A DNA stretch of 64,000 nt from Paguma larvata (taxonomy: Eukaryota; Chordata; Mammalia; Carnivora; Viverridae). Under the pieces are notes generated by a model, which was not told where the DNA came from, did not search any database, and saw only the letters and a list, made by a program, of their open reading frames with translations. Shown here one piece after another: positions 1 through 12,067 of the stretch. A program made the translations under genes and the position numbers. Where the stretch lies: NCBI GenBank assembly GCA_030068075.1, contig CM057841.1, positions 51,315,030 through 51,379,029 on the forward strand. Reading direction: 5' to 3'. Within the stretch, counting starts at the first letter, position 1. The number at the start of each line of letters is the position of its first letter.

Positions 1-1203
1 CAGCAGTATTACAAAGGCACTTGGCCCTGCCGTACATTCTTTGTAATGAGCGTTTTAGTAGCGACTTAGAATTTTCCATTCTGTAGATAAATGGAAGAGT
101 CGTGGTTTCCTCAACCATTGCTTTACTCTGTGATACAGAAGTTGCTTCACGTGTTTTACCATTAAAAGCAATGCTGTGATTGAGTATCTTTTGTGTGGTA
201 AGTTTCCCCCCCCCTCCCCGACAATTTGAATTGTTTCTTTAGGACCAGTCCCAGAAAAGCAGTTAGAGCATGCACACTTGAATGACTCTGTCAAGTTTTT
301 ATCCAAATGAGAAGACAGCTTTGGTTTTTTAAGCAAACCCTGCTCCATCAGTCCCAGACTGAGTTCCTCAAAGAGACATCTCAACTTACTTTAAATTAAA
401 AAACAAAAAAAAACAAAAAACTGTGGCGCATAGCCTATAACAACATTGAATGAAAACTTGTGGACTTGAATGAGTGAACAAAAATATTTAAAAATCTGAG
501 ACTTCAGGAAAAAATATTTAGGCTAGATCTCTTGTAACTTTTTTTTTTTTTTTTTTTATCAAGAGATGTTGTGTTTCCATTTAGATTTCACTAAGAGCTG
601 TGGAGGTCCTATTCATGCGAAGCACTGGGCATGGTTGCCCTTTGCTTATCTCATTTAATCCTCACCGGCGCCCACTACAGCTCATTTTCCGCACAGCCAC
701 AGAGTGAAAGACTCAAAAGAATCAATCAGACCAGGGCACATGCTTGCATTTTCAGCAAGCCCGTGTCATTTGAAAGGAAAACTAGGTCCTCTTCTCTGGG
801 GAAATACTAGTTCTGGAGAAAACTCCACTGAGGGGGAAACAAAATTTCCACCCCCAAACCAGTAGTAACCTAAGGGAATTTTCCTGAATATAGTTTAGCT
901 GGGGCCATGGATCATTTTAGTTTAACTATGAATCAGTTTTCTATAACATTCTGGTAAACGGGGCACAAGTGACTCTGAGAAAAATAATTTTACTGGTCAG
1001 AATTTACTCTGCCTGATGCGCCCTGTCTTTCTTGGAACCCCACTGTACCCTCCTCCCCACCAACCCCCCATCTTTTTTTTTTTTTTAAGAAAATTTCGTC
1101 GTCTTATTTCAGAGACTATCACTTTCATTTCTTAGACTCAGAAGACCAAGTTGCTTGCACAAGCTCAGAGTGCATGAGTGACACAATCGGAATTTAATCG
1201 CAT

Positions 1204-1229
1204 CCGCGGTCCCGCGGTCCCGCGGTCCC
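1204..1229. repeat. (CCGCGGTC)3 short tandem repeat
   Basis: Three exact copies of an 8-base GC-only-rich unit plus two bases, 124 bases before the VAT1L penultimate exon. Confidence 0.85.
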
Positions 1230-1352
1230 AAACCGTCGCTGGGTTAACTGCTAACCTTGAACCACAGCGCCCCCAGGTGGGCGGCAGGTGGTTTGGCGTT
1301 TCCGCCGGCAACTTCTCACCCAATCAGCGCTTCCGTTTTTCTCCTAACGCAG

Positions 1353-1436
1353 GTGAAGGAGGCCATGCAGCGGATCCACGACCGAGGAAACATCGGCAAG
1401 CTAATTCTGGACGTGGAGAAGACCCCGACTCCCCTG
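1353..1436 (+). CDS. VAT1L: VAT1L penultimate coding exon (partial gene)
   Basis: An 84-base, phase-0 exon encoding 28 residues that begin VKEAMQRIHDRGNIGKLILD. It is bounded by a ...CGCAG acceptor at 1351-1352 and a GTGAGT donor at 1437. I recognise it as the end of the catalytic-fold part of vesicle amine transport protein 1-like. This is a member of the zinc-type alcohol dehydrogenase / quinone oxidoreductase (MDR) superfamily, whose substrate is not established. The motif 'HDRGNIGKLILD' is the usual MDR C-terminal strand in which the domain closes. All upstream exons lie outside the window to the left. The exon sits in a local CpG-rich patch with a short CCGCGGTC triplication about 125 bases upstream. 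Exon identity and frame are confident; numbering as exon 8 of 9 follows the human gene. Confidence 0.93.
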
Positions 1437-2476
1437 GTGAGTCATCAGCAGAGGGATCCGTTCAGTTCATCACGAGAGGGTCTATCAGATGCAGGCACAG
1501 GTGGGGGAGAGGGAAATACAGGCAGCTCTCTGGCTCGCGGAGGAGACCTGTGTAATCAGACGACCGTGCAAATGAGCAATTAGTCACACAACCGGGATGC
1601 GTGCTGAGGAGGAAAGGGAATGCTTCAGTGCGCGGATTTCAAGAGCAATCTAAAGGCAGGCGGTCCGGGAAGGACAGGAATAACGCACCTGTGCCTATCC
1701 CAGGTGCTGCCTCTTGGCTGCCACAGGTGGGAGGAATTCTGGGGAAAATCTAATAAATTCCCAGACACATACTCAACAGAGGATGCCACCTGCCTCCGAG
1801 ATGCCTCCTGAGGGTACCCCTATGTCCAGGGATCCCTCCAGGGGTGAGGCAGGTCAAATTCACTCCCCAACCCGCTGGCTGGGGCCACCGGTGGTGGGAG
1901 GGGCCGATGTCGTGTGCGGTCAACACGCCGAGCACCATCAGACTGCGGGAATTCAGCCTGGCTCTCCTCTCCTGTGTGTGACCCTGGGCAGTTATTCCGC
2001 CACTCCTCTTTCGGTGTCTGCAAGCTGGAGACTGCTAAGTTCTCGCAAGTCAATTAGAGTGATACGCATCAAGTGTCGTCCCATGCACACTAAGTTCTAG
2101 GGAAGGGTTAACAGAGAAAATACTTTGGAAGCGTTTTTTGTCTGTTTGCTTTCTCACCCGTTGAGTCTTGAACCTGCAGCACGCATCGATAAAAAGGAAA
2201 GAACTAAAATCTCTGCCCGTTTTAGTGTGTATTTTTTAAGTGTTTCCTTGGCTTTTGTAACCATAATGGGAATGATGATCATTTCACTCAGTGAAGGGTG
2301 ATTTCATGAGAGGGCTTTTCACAAAGTGCAAGTGACTAATGACAATAGGGACATTGTTTATTAAGTGCTTACTAAGTTCTAGGGCTGTGCCACCAAATAG
2401 TTGAAGGCAGATGAGGGGCTGAGACTAGGGAGGAGGCAAGGGCCTGGGCTCTTGCTTCTTCTATGGACTTACCTTG

Positions 2477-2719
2477 TTTTTTTTTTTATTTTTTATTTTT
2501 TAAGGTGTATTTATTTTTGAGAGGGAGAGAGAGAGGAAGAGAGAGAGAGCAAGCAAGCAGAGGAGGAGGAGAGAAAGAGGGAGACACAGAATCCAAAGCA
2601 GGCTCCAGGCTCTGAGCTGTCAGCACAGAGCCCAATGCGGGACTCGGGAACTTACAAATCACAAGATCATGACCTGAGTCAAAGTCGGACACTTAACCGA
2701 CTGAGCCACTGACGTACCC
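2477..2719 (-). mobile_element. Carnivore tRNA-Lys SINE (SINEC_Fc-like)
   Basis: Antisense copy in the VAT1L last intron: T-rich tail first, then GA-rich middle, then the A/B-box head reversed (CCGACTGAGCCACTGACGTACCC). Diverged head. Confidence 0.85.
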
Positions 2720-3841
2720 ACGTTGTTCTTAAAACACATGACCAGGTCTGTTTTACCCCGTCACTAGAGGGAATCTAGAACCATCCTGGACAGATTGTTT
2801 TAAGCAAGGTAGTTGACATCAGCTTCCTGCCTGTGTCTATTACCCAGGAGGGCCTGCTGGGCCCTTGGGCTTTGGGGAGGCCTGTCTGACCACAGGGGAT
2901 TCTCAACAGAGCAGGGACCCACTTTGAGGGTAAGACTGCAGAGCCTGCTGTGGTCCTGGTTCCTGAATCTCAGGAGGGCTTTTACCTTAGGACCCAAAGA
3001 AACAAGATGCAGAGGGTGGTGTTTGGAAGGGCCTCTGCGGAGGGCAGGCCACGGCCGGTCTGGGTAGAGACGAGACTTGAAGGAGAAGGGGCGTGTGTAG
3101 TCAGGCCAAACGGGGCATCGTGAGACCGGAGATGGGTCCGGAGCGGTCTTTTCTACCGCAGGCACCTACGGGAAAAGGAAATGGCCCAGGGTCAAGGCTC
3201 CTCGGGAATGTGTCGCTTCCTACTCGGCAGCTGTTGGGGGGAGGGGCAGTGAGAGGCCTACAGAGGCACCTTCTTCTGTTACAATGGCCACTTTCAGAGC
3301 TCGGGCCGAGTCAAGGGCTCGGAATCTGCCCCGCTGAATACACGCATGGCCCTCACCCTCCTCTAGGAACTACCGGGGCTCCGAGGGGTGTGGGCCGCAT
3401 GGGTGGTTGCTGCCGACAGCTCCGGAAGTGCCTTTGCCAGGAGAACCAAGAGTGACTTCTCTCCTGCCTGGGGCCTTCTCTCGATGAGGCTGAGCCGGGG
3501 CGGAGGTGGGCGTATCTGATAACGGGTCGCAGGGTCACAGCAGAGACGGGGCTGCTTCCTCCAGACCCCGCGGTCTCAGAGCGCAGCTCCAGCACGGTCC
3601 TCGCCTGCGACCCTGGGAACAACGGTGGCCTTTTCTGAAGCCTGCTGACCTCCGCCGCCCCACCACTGCCTCGGGCAGTCACCTCTGAGGGTCCCTGTGC
3701 GCTGCCCATCCGTGCACATGGGGCGATACTTACTGTCCCTGCTGCTTCTTGCTGAGAAGATAGAAAGGGGTAATGTGCCTGAGTCCCCGGCACACTGGCG
3801 ACTTTGGGACATATACTAAGAAGGGAGCGCTCTCATGATTA

Positions 3842-4050
3842 TTTTTTTTTTTTAATGTTTATTTGTTTTTGAAAGAGACAGAGTGTGAGTGGGGGAGGGG
3901 CAGAGAGAGAGGGAGATACAGAATCCGAAGCAGGCTCCAGGCTCTGAGCTGTCAGCACGGAGCCTGACTCGGGGCTTGAACCCGCAAACCGCGAGATCAT
4001 GACCTGAGCCAAAGTCGGACGCTTAACGGACCGAGCCCCCCGGGCACCCC
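3842..4050 (-). mobile_element. Carnivore tRNA-Lys SINE
   Basis: Antisense copy flanked by imperfect target duplications, CTCTCATGATTATT before and CTCTCACGATTATT after. It is inserted next to an L2 relic. Confidence 0.88.
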
Positions 4051-4059
4051 AGAGCTCTC

Positions 4060-4410
4060 ACGATTATTCACTCGCTGTTCTCAGAGTTCGTATTGCATGC
4101 TACTGTGTGCCAGGCACTGTGCTAGTAGCAGAGATTACAACAGGAAGACAACAGGAGACCTGGTCCTCTTCCACGGTGTGTGCGGTCCCCCTGGTGGGGC
4201 AGGTGGACCGCAGTCAAGAGACCATCCACACGCCTGGGACACTGTCGATCTGTGCTACAAAGAGGAGCTTGTCATGGCGGGGATCGCTTCAGTTAGGGAA
4301 GTCTGGGAAGGCTTCCTTGAGGAAGCGGGCTGAGTGCTAAAGGGATAGTAGGCATCAATTAGGGGAGGGAGCGGTGGGCTGGCACTCCAGGAAGAAGACA
4401 CTGCATGTGG
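4060..4410 (-). mobile_element. L2 fragment
   Basis: Reads TACTGTGTGCCAGGCACTGT at 4098-4117 and later GGAAGGCTTCCTTGAGGAAG, the reverse of the L2 3' end. Confidence 0.65.
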
Positions 4411-4634
4411 CCAGGAGGGCAAGTTCGGCTCCAGGACAGGCAACCTGAGGAGGCCTGAGCACCGGGGGCCCAATTCCTGTTTGAAAGAGTAAGTGGTGAG
4501 CATAGGCCAAGACTCGGGTCTGGGAGATCTGGGGTTCAAGGCAAATGACCTAGATTGGGGCTTAGGAGTGGAAATCAGAGGCCCAGCTCGTGAAAGCGGC
4601 TGTTAACGGACAGGACTGGGATGTTTCGAGCGTC

Positions 4635-4855
4635 CGTCATGGGCTCGGCCCTCTGCTGGATGCTTCAAGTACATCATTTTCCTTTGTTTCACTCTGTTCT
4701 CGTGAGAACTTGGTAAGGCAGGTGGGTTCATCTCCATTGTAACAACACATTAAAGAGAGGCTCAGAGAGGTATAAGAACTACGCCAGGGACTGGTGATGA
4801 TAGCTGGCTAGCTAGAACCAAAGTCCGTGTTTGTGGACTCGGCGTTCCGTGTAGA
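4635..4855 (-). mobile_element. MIR relic
   Basis: Antisense MIR core: CTCGTGAGAACTTGGTAAGGCAGGT-type segment, then AAAGAGAGGCTCAGAGAGGT. Confidence 0.65.
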
Positions 4856-5482
4856 CAATAAAGGAGACAAACACACAATTGATAGTATCGTTCTGGCTTC
4901 TTAGTAAGTGATGGCACTGGGATTTCGACTGGGACTGCATGGCCAGTCCATGCAGTGGACGCTATCAGTGCCTCCGCGTGTCCCCAGCACCTGACCCTTG
5001 TCTGAGAGCCTCCAGAAGCATGTGTGGCTGGCATGTACGGAACTGTCCAGAGATGCCAGGGAGATACCCACCTGAGCCATTCCCCGGCTTCTTCCCCTTC
5101 ATGCGGGACGACTGTGAGGTGTGCCCCTCCCTCACTCTCTCCTGGTGGTCCGTCCTCAGGAGGACGGAGCCCCAGTTGTCCACAGCAGCAGGAGCCTACT
5201 GACTGACACATCCTGTACCCACCCTTGGGTTTTCTGTCTCATCTCCTTACTCCCTACCAGAACTTCCTTGGAATCATCTCCCAAATTCCAAATCCTTGCC
5301 CTCAAATCCTTAAGTCAGGGCACCTGCCCTAAAACAGCTAGCACCACACTCCCCTCCCAGGGAAGGAAACAACCCTAACTCTTAGCCTTCGAAGGAGTCC
5401 TTCCCAAGGGGCTTCCTCGGATGCCCCAGGAAGGGAGGAGATGGAGCGCAGACCTGCTAAGCCACCCTCTGTTGAATTGCAG

Positions 5483-5581
5483 ATGGCCAACGATAGCACA
5501 GAGACCAGCGAGGCGGGAGAAGAGGAGGAGGACCACGAGGGTGACGGCGAGAACAAGGAGCGGATGCCCTTTATCCAGTAA
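5483..5581 (+). CDS. VAT1L: VAT1L terminal coding exon
   Basis: The last coding exon of VAT1L: 32 codons, starting MANDSTETSEAG and ending ERMPFIQ, then TAA at 5579-5581. The acceptor AG is at 5481-5482 and the frame joins the previous exon in phase 0. The tail is strongly acidic (a run of Glu/Asp, residues 11-24 of the exon) and very likely disordered. From memory the human protein has this same acidic tail and the same MPFIQ end. The exon, with 1353-1436, supplies the last 60 residues of a protein that is about 419 residues in human. No disrupting change is seen, so the gene looks functional. Confidence 0.95.
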   Translation: MANDSTETSEAGEEEEDHEGDGENKERMPFIQ

Positions 5582-5877
5582 CCCAGGACCCTGGCGGGCG
5601 AACCGGAAGGATGATTTGGAACAAGAGGAGCCGGTTGAGAAAGCTCTTCTGTGCCCCCGTGAACAAATGCTGTAGTCCACTGTGTGTTGTGTTTGTCTGC
5701 AGTCAGCTGAGCTACCAAGCTGTTGATTACTGTTGTTTTTGAAATGAAGTGCCAATCCCATTCCATGCAGTATTACGTCCGTCCCCCACCTGTGTATTAC
5801 TCTCTCCCCTCTCCCCTTCTTCACAACCATCCATCTTTGGGTCCTTCTTGACAGTTCTTGGAACAGCCTTGCAAATT

Positions 5878-5883
5878 AATAAA
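5878..5883 (+). terminator. VAT1L: Proximal VAT1L poly(A) signal candidate
   Basis: AATAAA 297 bases after the VAT1L stop. It would give a short-UTR isoform. No downstream GU-rich element is obvious beyond scattered T/G runs. Confidence 0.4.
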
Positions 5884-8034
5884 AGCCCACAGGCCCAATG
5901 CCTACAAGACCAGACATGGGCAAAGACAAGTTTGGATGGAAGGGTGTTGTCATAAGAGCACGGTCCAGATCCTGGAAGTCTTCAGGCCAATGATATTTTT
6001 TGCTACCAGCCACCCATGATTCCGACCAGAGCACGTGCCGATGTGGCCGGCAGAAAGAGGGTAGGCTGGGAGGTGTGTTTATGAGCCCCTACGCTTCAGG
6101 ATCTGTCCAAATCATCCTTTCCCTCTCCTCCATTTATGAGGCAACTTCCCTACATGCATTCAGTCGTTTAATGGTCCAAAGGTTGACCCACTCTCCTCTC
6201 AGCCTCTGATGCTTGATCCCTTCACCGGTTCTTAACCATGAACACAGGGAAACATGTGGATTTTTCAAGATAGAAGATGGGTCAACAGCATGAGTTTGAG
6301 GACCAGCCACAGAGACTTCTTCTCTGAAACCATGTCTCATGAGCAAACTCCTGCCCCCCCCCACCATGTATATTTTATTTTAAGAAAACTCACCACGTGT
6401 GGGACTATTTCAGAAGTCAATACCGAGATTTGCCTACATTTGCACACTTGCCATGGGCATTACCAACTTGGCTATTTTCATTTCCTGGTAGTGAGCAGCT
6501 ACCTCTACCAAGGATCCCCCAAGGAAGACCTCCCTTGTAGACCGTATTTGGGGAGAAAACAATCGATGAGTATCTCTTTTCTTGCCAAAGCATCTTCCGA
6601 CATGTAACCAACTCTAGCGATACAAACAGTTGATGTCCAGTATCTGATGCCAAATGTGCAGTTCCTCTCCTCTGAAATATAAAATTATGGTGCAGACTCT
6701 TTGCAGGGCCCCTGCTTTTTGGACATCAGGGCCCAAACTACTTGATTGCACACGCTTGTCCAATTTTCCAGCTCCCACACTCCTAGGAAACCCCACACCC
6801 AGCCCCACCGTACTTGACATGCCTCGAGGCGAACAGTTCCCCTGAAGGAGGAGAAAGAGGCCCACTGTCTCCACAAGGGGGCTCCTCCTTCCCTCCTCCT
6901 ACTCCTTTTGGCTCAAAGGGTGACTCCTTCACTCACACACCAAGCTGGGGACACATGGAGCCCCCATGATTAGCAATCCCCCCAAGTCCGTTTGCTTTCG
7001 GAAAGACCTTGGAGAGCTCCCATGTTGCCCCACCTCTCCACCAGAGAGCCTTAGGGTACACCCAACTCTTTCCCCAAATGACGGGAATGAATGCATTCCA
7101 GCAATTACCTTTTCATTTCCAAAGTCCTTTTGTAACAAATGTCACCTCATTAATCGCATTCTTTTTTTTTTCCTACCCCAAGCTTGTGATGATGACTTGT
7201 TTATGCCAAATATGTACCTGAAGGGGGTTTCTCCTCGGTGTGAATGTACTTGTGGAATATGCAGATAAAAAAGTGTGCCGCCCTCCAATGAGCAGGGAGA
7301 TGACGGTAACTCAGAAGACACTACCATCTTCCGTTCGGACCCCAGGACTCACCAGTGTTTCACTTCTGGGCCATTTAGAAAGATAATGTGGAGGTTTATC
7401 TCCCCCACCCCCAAAACTTCTGCTAAATGCTGTATCAGTGGGCATGTTTCTCCCATACCCAATCTGACAATGAGGTTTGAAGAGGAACCACCCAAGTGAC
7501 GTTCCTGGAGAGCTGGACAGAAATGGCATTTTCTAGGGCTGGGGTAACAAAGAGCCTCTGCGAGGAGAGCGAGAACTCTCTGTGCAGAAGCCCACCGGCC
7601 TTTGTTCTGTCCAGAGGAGAGGCATTAAAAAAATTATGCTTCCCCATATCTGTTTTTCAACTAGCAAGAATCAATACAGTCAAATTATGGCCGTTGGTTA
7701 AAGAAGAATCTCTTTTGCCTCCTCAGAATACAGAGTGAGAAGAGAAAACTAGGGTCTGACTATCAAAGTCAAGTTGTGCCATGAAGAACAGGATAAATAC
7801 CAAAATTAACCGTTCAGTGCACTCTCGTTTCTTAAGCACCTTCTTCCTGTCACGTGATTGGTTTTCTGAAGGAAATGTAAAGAAAGTCTCAGTTTGCCTT
7901 AAAGGAACTGTGAAGGCTTCTCTGTCATCTAAACTTGATTGGAGTGAACTGAAACATTGTCTAATGTATTTGTGGCTTTAGAGCTTTTGTTACATTGTGC
8001 CTACAAAGCAAATTATGTTTACATAAAATATATA

Positions 8035-8040
8035 AATAAA
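8035..8040 (+). terminator. VAT1L: Distal VAT1L poly(A) signal
   Basis: AATAAA inside an A/T-rich stretch (ATATATAAATAAAGTATTC) at the end of the SINE-poor 3' UTR. SINE- and MIR-type repeats begin about 300 bases after it. Confidence 0.55.
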
Positions 8041-8339
8041 GTATTCAGCATAGCATAACCTAGCCTGGCCTCAGTGACCCCGCATCCACCGCTGTTGGGA
8101 AAGCTTCCTCACTATTAAAATGTAAGGAGTGGGTGACTAAAAAGGAAAAATATTAAAAATATGTGATAGAAGAATCTTCAAATGAAAAACTGAAGACTGT
8201 ACAGAGAAAACAAGAGTCAAAATAAGACAAGATAAAGGCTTTTTTAAAAGAAAAAAATCCAAGTTCCCTCAAGCAAGAAAGTAAAACCACTAAAAAAGAA
8301 CTATTAGAGATGTCATATGATAATAATGGCAATTATAAT

Positions 8340-8575
8340 GACATTTATAAGGCACCTACTATATGCTGTTAAGAGAGCTGTACAGACAAAAATTATAGTT
8401 AAATAATTTCTATAACTCCCAACAGCCCTGAGAGGTAGGTTTTATCATTATACCCATTTCATAGATGGCAAAACTGAAGATTAAGGTTTTGCACTTGCCT
8501 GAGATAACACAGCTAGTAAGTGATGGGGCCAGGATTTTGCTCCAAGCTAGAATCCCTGCTTTTAATCACCCTGTC
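8340..8575 (-). mobile_element. MIR relic
   Basis: Antisense copy with GGCACCTACTATATGCTGTT, CCCATTTCATAGATGGCAAA and CACAGCTAGTAAGTGATGG in order; close to full length. Confidence 0.75.
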
Positions 8576-8785
8576 ATTCTTCTTGGCTTAAATAAGGGTG
8601 AGACAGGATGCATTTCAAATTAATTACCAGCCTTTTTTCCCTAGAAACTCTTCAGCCATTCTGTTTCCTCTGATTTCAAAAATATGTTTGTAAATTTGTT
8701 TTGCTTTGCAGCAAATACTATGCATATCAAGAAGCATTTTTTTTTCTGGTCCTCCAACGAAATGTTCAGTGAATTACTGATTGTT

Positions 8786-9010
8786 TTTAATTTTTTAAAA
8801 TGGTTTCATTCATTTTTTGAGAGAGACAGAGACAGAGTGCAAGCAGGGGAGGGGCAGAGAGAAATGGAGACACAGAATCCGAAACAGGCTCCAGGCTCTA
8901 GGCTCTGAGCTGTCAGCACACAACCTGATGTGAGGCTCGAACTCACAAATCACGCGATCATGACCTGAGCTGAAGTCAATGCTTAACCGACTGAGCCGCC
9001 CAGGCGCCCC
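8786..9010 (-). mobile_element. Carnivore tRNA-Lys SINE
   Basis: Antisense copy ending GAGCCGCCCAGGCGCCCC. Target duplications GAATTACTGATT and GAAGTACTGATT flank it. Confidence 0.9.
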
Positions 9011-9181
9011 TGAAGTACTGATTTTAAACTCCCCCATCTCAGCCATTTTCATTTTCATGATCTCATATCCTCAAGGTTATCAAAGAGATACACAAAAGTA
9101 AATCCCCAAGGCTAAGTTTTCATGAAAGAAGAATTCGTGACGAGGGAGGCTTTCGTGTGTTTACCATACACTCAGCAGGAG

Positions 9182-9220
9182 AAAAAAAACAAAACAAACA
9201 AACAAACAAACAAACAAAAC
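9182..9220. repeat. (CAAA)n microsatellite
   Basis: A-rich run with about six CAAA units. From here to about 10260 I recognise nothing else. Confidence 0.8.
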
Positions 9221-10364
9221 AGAGCTAAGCTCCACGTCAATAAAACCCCACATACCTAAACCTGAATTCACAAGGTAGACAGTTACTCGCATTGTCCGTG
9301 AAATTCTCTCAAAGTGCCTGCACAAAGAATTTTCTCCTATATTCTCATTTAATATGCATGTACTCCATATAAACCTCACGGTCTCACTTAGCCAGTGTTG
9401 GCGCACCATCGCGTTTAAACACAGTCCAGCAACAAAAACTGGAATCCAAACTAAAACCCACATCCTCACTTACAACTCTGAGCGTGGGGAAGAAGTCAAG
9501 CAGGTGGAAACAAAATTCTCTTCAGCATCGCGAATGAGGTTTGGGTGGCAGTGGAGGCAAACCTTCCGAAAGCCATTAGGGGGCGTAGGGAAACGTGTAT
9601 AGAAGCCAAGAGGTAAGAACTTCTGAAGGGCATATTGAGGAGGAGAGAGAAGAGTGGAGCTGAAACACCCCCATGGGGACCGAGTGGAGCAGGAGAAAGG
9701 CATGATGGGAAGGCGGTACAGGGTCTGGAGGTCTTAGAATGCCAGGTTGATAGCCGGGGATTTCTGTGGAAAGAATGAGGACGCGCGGTGGTGTGGCATT
9801 CACGTGTGGGCGTGGGGGTGATGACCAAGAGTAAATACGGGGTTCCGTGGGAAGAGGGATATGAGATGGGTCAAAGTGAGGTCCCAGTTAGACATCAAGT
9901 TCCCGCGGCTCCTCCCGTAACCCTCCCAGGGAATTTGCTCTTTCTTCTGAAGTCGAAGGGGGATGCTTTGAAGGCTTTCCACGAACCATATTCCAGGCTT
10001 ACTAACTACTCCCCCATTGTGGCTGTCCCATTAGCTCACACCACCCCTTCTGTTTTGCTTTTTGTTTTGTTAATAGGTCTTTTGACTTGAAGAATATGGT
10101 TTCTACTTAGAGGAGACAGCCACAGTGCTCCCCCTTCCCTGACCTGCACTGTGAGGAGTTCCTTCACTGGGGTTTTCCTGCCAAATTTCAGGTCTCGTCA
10201 CTGGGACCAGCAGACCTGGGGCTCTCTGTTCAACGGAGCCACACGTTTGTTCCACAGGCTTCTAGTGAACACTTACTGGGTGCACGAGCCCGTTCCGGTC
10301 CTGGTAATAGAAAGAAATTAAGACACAGACCTTTCCTCAGGAAATTCACAGTCCACAACTGTGC

Positions 10365-10625
10365 TATCTAGTGAAAATATGACTATGAACCACATACAAG
10401 GTTACACTAACAGTTACATTAAAAAAGTAAAAAAAAAAAAAGAAATTTAGTTTTAATATTTCCTTTAACCCAATATACAGAATGTCGTCATTTCAACATA
10501 CAGTCAACATAAAGATTAGCGATGAGATTTTTTTTACATTCCATTTTTCATACTAAGGCTTCAAAGTCTGGTGTGTGTTTTAATGCAGCACATCTCACGG
10601 CGGACTGGACACACTGCAAAGGTTC
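10365..10625. mobile_element. hAT-Charlie type DNA transposon relic
   Basis: Begins TGTGCTATCTAGTGAAAATA and continues ATTTCCTTTAACCCAATATA, TCATTTCAACATACAGTCAA and CATACTAAGGCTTCAAAGTC. This pattern is known from non-autonomous hAT elements. It interrupts an L2 relic at 10265-10350. Confidence 0.55.
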
Positions 10626-11074
10626 GGGAGCCCTTGTGACTAGCAACTTCCATTTTGGGCAGGCAGGCGTAGAGAACGAGCAGAAATGACACCAGTATAA
10701 GCAACGTGGCTTCAAAGAGGCCACGTCAGGGACCAAGTGGGAGCACAAAGTAGGGAGGGGTCAACTCTGTGATACAAGAGGACGTCAAGGAACGTGCCCC
10801 CAGAGGAAGCGACGCTGGAGTGAAGTCTTTAAGATGAGTGGGTGTGGTTCCTGAGAATAAGGTACTTAGCCCACACAGCATAGTACTAGTACTGGCACTT
10901 GGTAAGCACAGTCAACCTTGCTTCTTTTCCCCTGCTCCTATTCGCGAATGCAGGGAGGAACGGAACGTTTGGGAAATCCTCAAAAAAAGGGAATTCCTTT
11001 TTTTTTTTTTAACAATAGAGAATATGGAGATCTCAATATTTCACTTCTAGGTTTATCTGTGAGGGAAAAAGTTA

Positions 11075-11460
11075 AGTTATGGACTGAATGTTTGCGTCAC
11101 TCCGAAATTCATGTTGTGACTCTCCCTCTCTCCCATGTGATGGTATTGGGAGGTGGGCTTTCAGGAGGGAATCAGGGTTGGGGGAGGTCATGAGGCTGGA
11201 GCCCTCGTGAGTGAGCTCACTGCCCTAATGAGAGTCCCAAGAGAGCTTGCTCTCTCTTTCTCTCTCCCTTGTGTCTGGATATAAAGATAGTGGCAGTCTG
11301 CAACTCAAAAAAGGGTCTCCCAAGACCTTGAGCATGCTAGCACACTGATTTCGATTTCAAACTTCCAGCCTCCAGACTGTACAAAATACATTTCTGTTGT
11401 TTAGAAGCCACCCAGTCTGTGATACTCGGTTATAGCTGCCTGGATTGTCTTAAGACGTCA
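11075..11460 (+). mobile_element. MaLR (MLT1/MST-type) solo LTR
   Basis: Starts TATGGACTGAATGTTTGCGT. It contains TGTGATGGTATTGGGAGGTG and GTCATGAGGCTGGAGCCCTC, and ends TTTAGAAGCCACCCAGTCTG TGATAC. A single non-coding LTR of the ancient ERVL-MaLR group; no internal genes. Confidence 0.85.
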
Positions 11461-11627
11461 GTGGTTTTGCATTCTCTGCCTCGAGCAGAAGAAGCAGAGC
11501 TCCTATAACCAGCCAAGCAAAGATGCTGCGAAATGCATCCCCTGAGTTATTCATATTGGTACCTAAACAGCAACCGACTCAGGAGCAACTGAAGCCTCAA
11601 CACGCCACGAGCATACGCACCCACATG

Positions 11628-11775
11628 TGCAGTGATTAAGAGCATAAGCCTTGGAGTCTTGCAAATCCGGGATCAAATCTGGGCAAACGGCTTGGCCTTT
11701 GAGCTTCCCCCTACTGAAATGGGGATAATCATATTGTCTACGGGCGAGAATTGTTATGAAGATCAAAGTTAACCA
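11628..11775 (+). mobile_element. MIR relic
   Basis: Sense copy: CAGTGATTAAGAGCATAAGC, GATCAAATCTGGGC, ACTGAAATGGGGATAATCAT. Confidence 0.7.
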
Positions 11776-11861
11776 TGTATGCGTAGCCAGATTGAAACCA
11801 CGACCCACAAGTTCCAGTCTGGAAGCCAGATGGTAAATGCTTTCAAACAAGGTTTTTTGTT

Positions 11862-12010
11862 CATTCAACAAACATTAATCAGATACCTAGCATGTTCCCA
11901 ACACACTATTTTTAGTGTCTTGGGAAAAATAAGAAACGCATAGCCTCTGCCATCCAAGAGCTTACAATTAAATGATGCAATAACAAGCAAATCATAAAAC
12001 GGCAGTTTAT
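11862..12010 (-). mobile_element. L2 fragment
   Basis: Opens TTCAACAAACATTAATCAGA and CTAGCATGTTCCCAACACAC, with AAGAGCTTACAATTAAATGA further on: antisense L2 3' end. Confidence 0.6.
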
Positions 12011-12067
12011 TTGTAAAGCCTGCCTTGGCACTGAGCGATTATGTGGGCAGAGTGGTAAAGAGTGCTA

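Larger units (their letters stand above)
1437..5482 (+). other. VAT1L: VAT1L last intron
   Basis: A 4,046-base intron with a GTGAGT donor and a TTGAATTGCAG acceptor. It holds two antisense carnivore SINEs, an antisense L2 fragment, and an antisense MIR. I see no further conserved coding exon in it. The remaining unique parts (1440-2470, 2720-3840, 4860-5480) show no structure I can assign. Confidence 0.85.
5582..8045 (+). other. VAT1L: VAT1L 3' UTR
   Basis: Non-coding sequence from the stop codon to the distal poly(A) signal. It is almost free of recognisable SINEs, unlike the flanks, which fits a retained transcript end. Two AATAAA hexamers could end the message, at 5878-5883 (short UTR, about 300 bases) and 8035-8040 (long UTR, about 2.45 kb). 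The true end and the balance between them cannot be decided from sequence alone. Confidence 0.7.

Noticed and set aside
2813..4333. Several 80-145 codon ORFs in the VAT1L last intron
   Set aside because: They sit on both strands of GC-rich intron and repeats, with no domain or conserved splice pattern.
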